A stretch of 20,446 bases of DNA from the NCBI GenBank assembly GCA_900548745.1, contig URLQ01000042.1, forward strand, positions 1 through 20,446. Direction: 5' to 3'. Of this stretch, positions 8,381-15,611 are shown piece after piece (position 1 is the first letter of the stretch; each line of letters opens with the position of its first letter). The position numbers were made by a program, and so were the translations under genes. The notes under the pieces were generated by a model. The model had not been told where the DNA came from. It was given only the letters and a program-made list of their open reading frames with translations, and did not search any database. Source of the DNA: an uncultured Prevotella sp. (lineage in GTDB: Bacteria > Bacteroidota > Bacteroidia > Bacteroidales > Bacteroidaceae).

Positions 8381-9274
8381 CTAAATTCTGAATCCAAGTC
8401 CTACTGACATAGGATAGCATTCAGGTGCCTTGCTCTTCTTGAGAAGCGGAGTGACACCAGAGCGTGCATAAACCAACACACAACCATAACCAACAAAGAA
8501 ATCAATATTCAAGCCTATAGGGTTAAGGTTTATGTCTCCGGTTTCCGTATTTTTACTCTTGCCTACAAAATAACGGGAGTGGTCATTCCAACGATACTCC
8601 ACCGACGGACCTAAGGCAACATACAGGTCATTCTTTCCTATACGCTTCTGCCATTCAGCCATAATCGGCAAACGAAGCACATTGTAGCTTATATAGCTTT
8701 TCTTCAGCGTAACGCCTTCTTTCTGAGTCATCGAAGACTTCCCGTCTGTTGTACTCAGCGTATAATTGTCCTGGAAATGGTTATGTACCTGTCCTACTGT
8801 CAATGATGCCGTAAGTGCAAAATCGTTTACAAGACGCAAGCAAAGACTGGTAAGAGATATGCCCCATTCCCATGATCTGGAATCACGGCTGTGCATCTCG
8901 CTGTTGCCTCCCAAGCCGCCTACCCCACCAGGCAACATACTGCTGCCGATATACAAAGAAGGGAAATGACTCTGCAATGAGAGCTTGCGCTTACTGTAGT
9001 TTTGCGGAATAAAAGGAGAAGTGACGAAGACTCTCTCCACTTCCTGTCCATCAACAAATTTCGTTTCGGAAGTCAGCGTCATTTCCTTACCATCATTCTT
9101 ATAAACCTTTACACTGGTCTGACTGTCATCCTGCGAAACAACAATATTCCGATTGTTTACCGTAAACACCGTATCCTGACTTTCCGTCATACCTCCCATG
9201 CTACCTTTGACTTCGCTGGCAAAACCGATGCACGGCATCATGGCTGCCATCAACATGATTCTTCTAATATCCAT
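8381..9274 (-). CDS. Outer membrane beta-barrel protein of unknown function
   Basis: A 297-aa protein with an N-terminal signal peptide (MDIRRIMLMAAMMPCIGFA). Residues about 33-90 form a soluble beta-rich region (DTVFTVNNRNIVVSQDD, VKVYKNDGKEM, VDGQEVERVFV). From about residue 95 on there are alternating hydrophobic strands with Gly/Tyr-rich turns (LYIGSSMLPGG, LRLPIMAEWQKRIGKNDLYV, LGPSVEYRWND) ending in SVGLGFRI, a pattern expected of small PorT-like outer membrane barrels of Bacteroidetes. I cannot assign a substrate. The gene converges on the TonB-dependent receptor gene. It lies downstream of the YiiX-like gene on the same strand but 226 bp away, so a separate promoter is likely, although I could not find a clean one. 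Confidence 0.8.
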   Translation of the reverse strand: MDIRRIMLMAAMMPCIGFASEVKGSMGGMTESQDTVFTVNNRNIVVSQDDSQTSVKVYKNDGKEMTLTSETKFVDGQEVERVFVTSPFIPQNYSKRKLSLQSHFPSLYIGSSMLPGGVGGLGGNSEMHSRDSRSWEWGISLTSLCLRLVNDFALTASLTVGQVHNHFQDNYTLSTTDGKSSMTQKEGVTLKKSYISYNVLRLPIMAEWQKRIGKNDLYVALGPSVEYRWNDHSRYFVGKSKNTETGDINLNPIGLNIDFFVGYGCVLVYARSGVTPLLKKSKAPECYPMSVGLGFRI

Positions 9275-9500
9275 AATTGTATCATTTTAAATTATCAGTC
9301 CTACGCCAATGGCTATTATACAACATGTCTTCGTATAAAAACACATGATAGAACCGTCGGACTTTCATTGCCTTTATACACTATATACGAATCAAAGTTG
9401 GATATTGGACATGGAAATATCATTTTTTTCTGTTTTTTATCAGAAGCTGAACGAAAAACCCCAATTACTCCTCAGATAATACAGCATGAGAGGTTTGACA

Positions 9501-10124
9501 TCAGTCTTTATCCACGAAACCGAGAATACACAACGCTGCGCTTCTCGACAAGTCGCCCGGATTGCTTCCCGGCTCCCCTTCCGGAACGGTCAATCCCTGT
9601 CTGCCATAATAGTCTTTCCAAAACTGCGTGATCCTGCCCGTATTGTCGTGGAACGACATAGGTATGGGTTTGAACACCACTTCGCCACTCTTGTACCGAT
9701 AGCATTTCTGCACCAGTTCGCTACAATAGAAAGCACTGTCGGAGGGCATGAAATTAAAGTCATAAGGTTTTCCGAGGAACCTTAACGCCCTCACGACAGA
9801 GCGAGCCACCCCGACCGTATCCTTCAATCTTGCAGCCAACACCATGTCGCGCCTTGCCATGAAACTGTCTATCGGCGTCAGGCTCACACCCTTATGAATA
9901 GCCTCAAGTGCATAGGTACCACCTTCCGTCCTATGAAGAATAGCCACATGGTCTATCTTCATACCACCGACACCTTGCGTCACATCTGTTATCTGATTGC
10001 CCTTATCCTTTACGCAAAACAGCAAGTCGCCCTCCCGCAAATCATTTAAGGATATTGCAAGAGATTGTGAAAAACCGGCCAAAGCAAACAGACTGCACAC
10101 TAAAATAACTATTGCTTTCATCAT
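9501..10124 (-). CDS. Secreted YiiX-like papain-fold cysteine hydrolase (C92, NlpC/P60-related)
   Basis: A protein of about 207 aa with a signal peptide (MKAIVILVCSLFALAGFSQS) and the circularly permuted NlpC/P60 pattern of the YiiX/YaeF group: GDLLF near the N-terminus, His in KIDHVAIL, Glu in YALEAIH, and Cys in FYCSELVQKCY near the C-terminus. Counted from a GTG at 10133 these are His62, Glu77 and Cys137. The family includes predicted peptidases or amidases acting on cell wall or acylated substrates; the substrate here is unknown. GTG at 10133 would overlap the upstream stop codon as GTGA, but ATG at 10124 or 10121 gives a more normal signal peptide and I prefer 10124. The close junction with the 217-aa gene argues for translational coupling and a shared task. 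Confidence 0.82.
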   Translation of the reverse strand: MMKAIVILVCSLFALAGFSQSLAISLNDLREGDLLFCVKDKGNQITDVTQGVGGMKIDHVAILHRTEGGTYALEAIHKGVSLTPIDSFMARRDMVLAARLKDTVGVARSVVRALRFLGKPYDFNFMPSDSAFYCSELVQKCYRYKSGEVVFKPIPMSFHDNTGRITQFWKDYYGRQGLTVPEGEPGSNPGDLSRSAALCILGFVDKD

Positions 10125-10129
10125 CCAAA

Positions 10130-10783
10130 TCACAGTTTTCCAATTACGTCATTGAAATCATTGAGCGACTTATTCAGTTCATTTGCCAGCATATCATGTT
10201 GTATGTTATTAATACCTTGGTTTACAGCTACTGTCGCTTTGTAATTATTCCAATAGTCAATGTCCTTTTGCGCTTGTTCCATAGCACGACGTGCTTCACT
10301 TGTTTCCGCAGCGGAATGAGCATCATTCATATCGCGTGTTGCCTGTTCCAACCGTTTAGCAGAGGCAGTAATCTGATCATCATAAAAAGAAGTGTCTACA
10401 GGCGTGTGTACATCTGTAGGCAAATCCGGTGAAGACAAATTACCCATATGTATAGGAGTTGTTCCCGAACATGGCAGTCCACTGAAGAAATCCGTACAAT
10501 CATTGGCCATTTCCTGTGATGCATAGTGATGTTGCCCTCCAAAGACATCAGTAACGGTGACTCCATTCCCATTTGAGACATCATGCGGTGTATTTTGTTG
10601 CATTACAGCATCGTCAGCAGGAATAACCGATGGAATATCGTCAAAAAGCGGTGGCGATTCTATACCAGCTCTTTTACAAAGTTCGCTGAAAGAGATGTCT
10701 TCTCCGCCAGGAGTATGTATTGTATGCTCCTGCATCATGTCGTTTGCGTCGCCTTGCGACAGTAAGTCTGAAAAATCTATCAT
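10130..10783 (-). CDS. Hypothetical protein with acidic low-complexity N-terminus and helical C-terminus
   Basis: I do not recognise this 217-aa protein. It has no signal peptide or membrane segment. Residues 1-135 are rich in Asp, Pro, Ser and Thr and look mostly disordered (IPSVIPADDAVMQQN, SSPDLPTDVHTPVDT). Residues about 137-217 are strongly helical and charged (ASAKRLEQATRDMNDAH, ARRAMEQAQKDIDYWNNY) and probably form a coiled coil, ending in LNKSLNDFNDVIGKL. It starts 11 bp after the stop of the 887-aa gene and its stop nearly touches the start of the YiiX-like hydrolase gene, so it is the middle gene of a three-gene operon. An adaptor or binding role is conceivable but nothing in the sequence proves it. 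Confidence 0.75.
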   Translation of the reverse strand: MIDFSDLLSQGDANDMMQEHTIHTPGGEDISFSELCKRAGIESPPLFDDIPSVIPADDAVMQQNTPHDVSNGNGVTVTDVFGGQHHYASQEMANDCTDFFSGLPCSGTTPIHMGNLSSPDLPTDVHTPVDTSFYDDQITASAKRLEQATRDMNDAHSAAETSEARRAMEQAQKDIDYWNNYKATVAVNQGINNIQHDMLANELNKSLNDFNDVIGKL

Positions 10784-10794
10784 AGTTGTAGGGA

Positions 10795-13458
10795 TTATAG
10801 TTTCATCAATTCGCCATTACAAGTAAAACCGTTATTTACTTGGCTTAAAAGTTTTATACACAATGCATCCAATCTAAGAATATTAAGCTTTGTGTCTTTT
10901 ATATTGGGGAGTTTCAAAAAGTCTTCCATTGAAAGCTCATATTCTTTACTACATACATTCTTTGTAATGTCAAACACTCTACATCCATAAAAGCCAGAAC
11001 CATCACCGTTATACCACATTGTTCTATAACGTTTTAATGAGGGGAAGAAAAGGCATCTACGAGAGTCAGGACAGTCAGAATCATCAAAAAAAGAGCCATC
11101 CGCTTTAGTATAGAAATCGGCTTTATAGTCATTGCGCTCTATACTAACCTTGTATCGTGCTCCATGAGAGATAAACGAATTCTTCATTTCATAAAGACCC
11201 TTGTGTAAACAGTCATAAAAAAGACAATTTTTCTCATTATAGCTCATTTTATTGAAGTTCTTGGGTATGAACATTTTCCATGAAACAGAAGGCTGTTTCA
11301 TAATTAATTGCTCATTCAATAATTTTCGCCGTGATTGATATCCTAATTTATAATAGCGTCCTTTATTATCTTGAAATATATCATATTTATAATCTTGAAT
11401 ACCGTCACATTTATAATCTTGTAAAATATTTTCCACCAAATCATCAATTTGTGGTAGAACAACATATTCCAATTCATGATAGTATTTCCTTTTTTTAAGT
11501 GTTGAAAGATCAATATCAACAAATCCGCCCCACTTTCCTTCTGAAATGTCCAACGCCTGAATTATGCCAAAGCCATTATATGTAGAATCAACATATTTCT
11601 TCGTTAAGAGTATATTTCCAACAACAGGAAGACATTGCTCATTCAAATACTTTCTACCTGGAATAACCTTACAATCATCATCTATAAAAAAAGTAGCAAA
11701 ATAGTTGGGTCTACGTACAATGACCGCTTCTCGTGCATATGTTATTTCAGAATAATAACGTCTATGTTCATCTAAGAAATTATAAAAATCATCGTCATGA
11801 TATCCTAATCCTCCAATTGGGGCATGAACTATCCACAATGCGTTTATACATATTGATGGAGGCATAGGATTATGAAATTTTTCCAATATTCTGTCTGTCT
11901 CTTCATCTTTTCTATCAAGCTGTTTATCTTTATCAAGATATATATTTTTTTCTTTTGAGGAACTTGAAGTGATAGAATTTTCCTTGCTGCATATATCATT
12001 TCCTTGTCGGCTATGCTCTATATCTGTCAAAACACTTTTTGTCATCACCGTTTTTTCCAGCTTCTTAATTATCCTATCCACTTCGTCAGCCACATCTTTG
12101 TGATTAAGTCGCATAAGGGTGAGCGATGCCTGTTGCAGATAGTCGATGTCTTGTTGTGTGGCATTGTCATGGAACTGTTTCACGCAGTCACTTGCCGAAA
12201 CGGGAATAGCGATATCTTTATCAACATCAAGTTTACGATTTGCCCATACTCCCACACCCTCTTCAAACACTTGCATCGCATTGTCAGGGTCATAGTTAAG
12301 CGACTCTGCCACTCCAAGATATGCATAAGGGATACGGTCTTGCAAATAATCGGTACATACCATTGTAGTTAGAGCATGATGGTAATGTTGAGCAAATATC
12401 GGTGATATAGTACCCTCTGATCCGTTCATCTGTGCATATTGCCTTATCGCCGTTGGTGTATAAGGTTTTGAGCCATATTCAATAAGGTAGTAAATGTCAG
12501 CAAACATAGATGTTATGCCCGAGATAGTCTGGCTGTAATGACTTGAAAAACGAGAAATGACCTTGTTCTGTATTTCTCTTGGCAACTGATATTGTGGAAG
12601 TAGCTCATTCACGTATTCGCCATGTCCTGACTGCACCATAATCTTTTCCTGTTCCAGCAAGTTTCGGTTCTGTTCCATTTCTGGACTTGTAGTCGGAAGT
12701 CCATGTTCAATCCATAATTTTGTCTCCTCGCGTTTCAAGCTGCCCAATATACGATTAAAGTTTCCACTCATCACATTACGTGTGGAAGGCATTACACCAT
12801 TTTCGCCCAATCCCCACATACTTATGTTTAAATTTAACGTCTCGCCAAATGAGGATTGTATAGGATTTACGACTATGGATGGCTGTCCTTGCAGTCCAAA
12901 CCACAAGGCATTGATAAATGCCGCATCCTGGAAGCCATCTTTCCAGTCACCGATACGACATACAGTAGGATGCTGCAGCATCGGGTCACTGGCATATGCT
13001 GTCTGAAGAAAAGCACTTAACCTATTTTTCAAATCTGGCTGCACTAATATTGCAAAAGGTGACTTAGGATCAGTTTGAGCCAAAAATATGTTTACCGGCA
13101 CACGTTCCCCTTCTTTAAAAGACGGGTGTAGCGAAGGATGATCAAATGGTGTCAACAATGGCCACATTTTATCATTGAACTGTCCTATCTGCCACATTTT
13201 CAGTTGGCGTTCAAACTGCTGTTGGGCTTCTTCAATTCTGCATTTGTGACAAAAAGTCTGAATGTCAATCTGATTATCGTGTTCTATCTGTTTGTTTAGT
13301 CGTAGAGCTTCAAGGTCGAGACGGTGTTTACTTTCCATCTGCGATGTAATCTCATGTTGCCTTTTGGTAACAGAGAGTCGATCGCTAATGGGTCTAATCA
13401 TAAGTTGGGATAAAGAATTGATGAGTCCGTAACCCATCATAATAGAAAATGGTTCCAT
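10795..13458 (-). CDS. Large two-part protein of unknown function (887 aa)
   Basis: I do not recognise this protein. Residues 1-25 are mildly hydrophobic (MMGYGLINSLSQLMI) without a clear signal cleavage site. Residues about 28-100 form a Gln/Glu-rich coiled coil containing FCHKC (Cys70, Cys73). A mixed globular region to about 470 includes PFAILVQPDLKNRLSAFLQ and LNLNISMWGLGENG and then helical segments (LGVAESLNYDPDNAMQVFEEG) that look TPR-like. A Ser/Lys-rich linker (about 485-520, SITSSSSKEKN) leads to a second globular part (about 520-887) rich in Tyr, Asp and Cys, with three 8-residue repeats beginning QDYKCDGI at 680. Codons of the second part are markedly AT-rich compared with the first. 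It is the first gene of the operon with the 217-aa and YiiX-like genes. Confidence 0.8.
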   Translation of the reverse strand: MEPFSIMMGYGLINSLSQLMIRPISDRLSVTKRQHEITSQMESKHRLDLEALRLNKQIEHDNQIDIQTFCHKCRIEEAQQQFERQLKMWQIGQFNDKMWPLLTPFDHPSLHPSFKEGERVPVNIFLAQTDPKSPFAILVQPDLKNRLSAFLQTAYASDPMLQHPTVCRIGDWKDGFQDAAFINALWFGLQGQPSIVVNPIQSSFGETLNLNISMWGLGENGVMPSTRNVMSGNFNRILGSLKREETKLWIEHGLPTTSPEMEQNRNLLEQEKIMVQSGHGEYVNELLPQYQLPREIQNKVISRFSSHYSQTISGITSMFADIYYLIEYGSKPYTPTAIRQYAQMNGSEGTISPIFAQHYHHALTTMVCTDYLQDRIPYAYLGVAESLNYDPDNAMQVFEEGVGVWANRKLDVDKDIAIPVSASDCVKQFHDNATQQDIDYLQQASLTLMRLNHKDVADEVDRIIKKLEKTVMTKSVLTDIEHSRQGNDICSKENSITSSSSKEKNIYLDKDKQLDRKDEETDRILEKFHNPMPPSICINALWIVHAPIGGLGYHDDDFYNFLDEHRRYYSEITYAREAVIVRRPNYFATFFIDDDCKVIPGRKYLNEQCLPVVGNILLTKKYVDSTYNGFGIIQALDISEGKWGGFVDIDLSTLKKRKYYHELEYVVLPQIDDLVENILQDYKCDGIQDYKYDIFQDNKGRYYKLGYQSRRKLLNEQLIMKQPSVSWKMFIPKNFNKMSYNEKNCLFYDCLHKGLYEMKNSFISHGARYKVSIERNDYKADFYTKADGSFFDDSDCPDSRRCLFFPSLKRYRTMWYNGDGSGFYGCRVFDITKNVCSKEYELSMEDFLKLPNIKDTKLNILRLDALCIKLLSQVNNGFTCNGELMKL
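11350..11421 (-). repeat. 24-nt repeats inside the 887-aa gene
   Basis: ATTTATAATCTTG occurs at 11385-11397 and 11409-11421, a 24-nt period, with a diverged third copy just below. They encode QDYKCDGI, QDYKYDIF and QDNKGRYY, starting at residues 680, 688 and 696. The repeat keeps the reading frame. Confidence 0.7.
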
Positions 13459-13512
13459 GTCACAAGATTTTATATGGATTATGTTTTATTTTTATGTACT
13501 TTTTGTGTAATG

Positions 13513-13543
13513 CAAAAATACACATTTTTCTATTCTCCACAAA
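13513..13543 (-). promoter_or_regulatory. Promoter of the unknown three-gene operon
   Basis: On the minus strand TATTTTTG (13513-13520) fits the -7 consensus TAnnTTTG and TTTG (13540-13543) lies 19 bp upstream as the -33 element. Transcription would begin near 13506, about 48 nt before the start at 13458. The next two genes have no room for promoters of their own. Confidence 0.6.
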
Positions 13544-13576
13544 TAAAATCATATTTTTTTTAAAACGCCTCAAAGA

Positions 13577-13618
13577 GAAAGTTACCGAATTTCTATAGGA
13601 AAGTTACCGAATTTCTAT
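13577..13618. repeat. 20-bp tandem direct repeat
   Basis: GAAAGTTACCGAATTTCTAT occurs at 13577-13596 and, identically, at 13599-13618, separated by AG, a period of 22 bp or two helical turns. It lies 34 bp upstream of the -33 element of the unknown operon and about 235 bp before recJ. It could bind a regulator as two same-face sites, or be part of a dispersed genomic repeat. Confidence 0.8.
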
Positions 13619-13736
13619 TTTTAATGTCCAAGACAGCTGAACAATCTTTACTTTTCCGCAGACAGGAAAACATTGCCACACAAATAAATTTATCTAAAAA
13701 ACAAGGTGCAGTAATGTTTATTCTGATTTTTATTCG

Positions 13737-13744
13737 TAACTTTA
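13737..13744 (+). promoter_or_regulatory. Weak candidate -7 element for recJ-recQ
   Basis: TAACTTTA differs from TAnnTTTG only at the last base and lies about 109 bp before the recJ ATG. There is no clear -33 element, so this is tentative. Confidence 0.3.
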
Positions 13745-13852
13745 CACGCTCTTTGACCTAAGCATACAAAAGAAGGGGGAAAGCACAAGGCGCAAGACAC
13801 ACGCCGCATACGGGTCGGGAGCTCACCACGTGGAAATAAAAAAACAATATAA

Positions 13853-15580
13853 ATGCATTTTAAATGGAAATACGAACCACCTACACCACAACAAGAGCAA
13901 GATGCAAAAAAACTGATTGAGAAAATGAACATCAGTGCACCACTTGCACTCATAATGGCAAAGCGCGGAATAAAAGAGGAGAACGCAAGGCACTTCTTCC
14001 ACCCGCAGCTTACCGAACTGCACGACCCATTCTTGATGAAAGACATGGACAAGGCAGTGGAACGACTCAACGAAGCCATGGGACGAAAAGAACGTATCAT
14101 GGTGTATGGTGACTACGACGTAGACGGATGTACCGCTGTGGCACTGGTCTACAAATTCTTACAACAATACTACTCCAACATCGACTACTACATTCCCGAC
14201 CGCTACGACGAGGGATATGGAGTAAGCCGTAAGGGCATCGAATACGCCAACGAAACGGGAGTAAAGCTTATCATCATTCTCGACTGCGGAATAAAGGCTA
14301 TCGAGGAAATACAGTATGCCAAAGAACTCGGCATTGATTTCATCATCTGCGACCACCACGTGCCCGATGATGAAATGCCGTCTGCCGTGGCTATCCTCAA
14401 CCCCAAGAGAAGCGACGACAGCTACCCCTTCAAGCACCTCTGCGGATGCGGTGTGGGTTTCAAGCTGATGCAGGCCTTTGCCAAAAGCAACGGCATACCG
14501 TTCTCCATGCTTATTCCACTGCTCGACTTCTGTGCCGTAAGCATTGCTGCCGACATTGTGCCGGTAACGGACGAAAACAGAATCATAGCCTATCACGGAC
14601 TGAAGCAGCTGAACCAGAACCCTAACATCGGACTGAAAGCCATTATCGACATCTGCGGACTTAGCGGAAGGACGCTTTCAATGACAGATATCGTGTTCAA
14701 GATAGGACCACGGATCAACGCCTCCGGAAGAATGGAAAACGGAAGGGAAAGCGTTGACCTGCTCGTGGAAAAGGATTTTGCCACTGCTCTCAGCAAGGCA
14801 AAACACATCAATGAATACAACGAGCAGAGAAAGGACATCGACAAGCAGATGACAGAGGAGGCGAACCAGATCGTGTCGAGACTCGAAAGCCAACAGAAAC
14901 ACTCAAGCATCGTACTCTACGACGAGAACTGGAAGAAAGGCGTCATCGGCATCGTGGCTTCAAGACTCACCGAAATATATGTAAGACCGACGGTTGTACT
15001 TACAAAAGACGGCGACATCGCCACCGGCTCGGCAAGAAGCGTGGCAGGGTTCGACATTTACTCTGCAATAAAAAGCTGCAGAGACATTCTGATGAACTTC
15101 GGAGGACACACCTATGCTGCAGGACTGACACTGAGATGGGACGACGTGAAAATATTCAGGGAAAGGTTCCAGAAGTATGTAGACGAGCACATTCTGCCAG
15201 AACATACCGAGGCGGCACTCAACATCGATGCCGTAATAGACTTCAAGGACATCACGAAGAAGATGCACGCAGAACTGAAGAAGTTCGGTCCCTTCGGACC
15301 TGGAAACCCCAAGCCTCTCTTCTGCACCACCGAAGTATATGACTTCGGAACGAGCAAGGTGGTGGGACGAGAACAGGAGCACATCAAGCTCGAACTCGTG
15401 GACTCCAAATCAAACAACGTAATGAACGGCATAGCCTTCGGACAAAGTGGCTCGGCACGATACATAAAGTCGAAAAGAAGCTTCGACATTGCCTACACCA
15501 TAGAAGACAATGTGTTCAAGCATAACGAAATACAGCTACAGATAGAAGACATCAGACCCTGCGGAAGCAACAATTCATAG
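13853..15580 (+). CDS. recJ: Single-stranded-DNA-specific exonuclease RecJ
   Basis: A 575-aa 5'-to-3' single-strand DNA exonuclease of the DHH superfamily, acting in RecF-pathway recombination, mismatch repair and fork processing. The DHH domain has motif I YGDYDVDG with Asp87, Asp89 and Asp91, motif II DCGIKA, motif III DHH at 167-169 (CDHHVPDDEMP), and motif IV GCGVGFKL. GPRINASGRM links to the DHHA1 domain with GVIGIVASRL, ATGSARS and FGGHTYAAGL. The C-terminal OB-like domain (FGPFGPGNPKP, VVGREQEHIKLEL) is complete, so the length is normal. The ATG at 13853 is preceded by A-rich sequence rather than a Shine-Dalgarno motif. recQ starts 31 bp after the stop, very likely in the same transcript. 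Confidence 0.97.
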   Translation: MHFKWKYEPPTPQQEQDAKKLIEKMNISAPLALIMAKRGIKEENARHFFHPQLTELHDPFLMKDMDKAVERLNEAMGRKERIMVYGDYDVDGCTAVALVYKFLQQYYSNIDYYIPDRYDEGYGVSRKGIEYANETGVKLIIILDCGIKAIEEIQYAKELGIDFIICDHHVPDDEMPSAVAILNPKRSDDSYPFKHLCGCGVGFKLMQAFAKSNGIPFSMLIPLLDFCAVSIAADIVPVTDENRIIAYHGLKQLNQNPNIGLKAIIDICGLSGRTLSMTDIVFKIGPRINASGRMENGRESVDLLVEKDFATALSKAKHINEYNEQRKDIDKQMTEEANQIVSRLESQQKHSSIVLYDENWKKGVIGIVASRLTEIYVRPTVVLTKDGDIATGSARSVAGFDIYSAIKSCRDILMNFGGHTYAAGLTLRWDDVKIFRERFQKYVDEHILPEHTEAALNIDAVIDFKDITKKMHAELKKFGPFGPGNPKPLFCTTEVYDFGTSKVVGREQEHIKLELVDSKSNNVMNGIAFGQSGSARYIKSKRSFDIAYTIEDNVFKHNEIQLQIEDIRPCGSNNS

Positions 15581-15611
15581 GCTGGACCATCGGAAAAACA
15601 AAAATACTTCA

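Larger units (their letters stand above)
13459..13852. other. Divergent intergenic region between the unknown operon and recJ
   Basis: This 394-bp region is AT-rich. It holds the operon promoter (13513-13543), the tandem repeat (13577-13618) and a near-consensus recJ -7 element (13737-13744). I see no gene, RNA or terminator in it. Confidence 0.6.

Noticed and set aside
9002..9631. Plus-strand open frame of about 209 codons
   Set aside because: It overlaps the beta-barrel gene and the 3' end of the YiiX-like gene on the other strand and has no recognisable domain or promoter.
13577..13618. CRISPR array
   Set aside because: There are only two copies, the separation is 2 bp rather than a spacer, and no cas gene is present.
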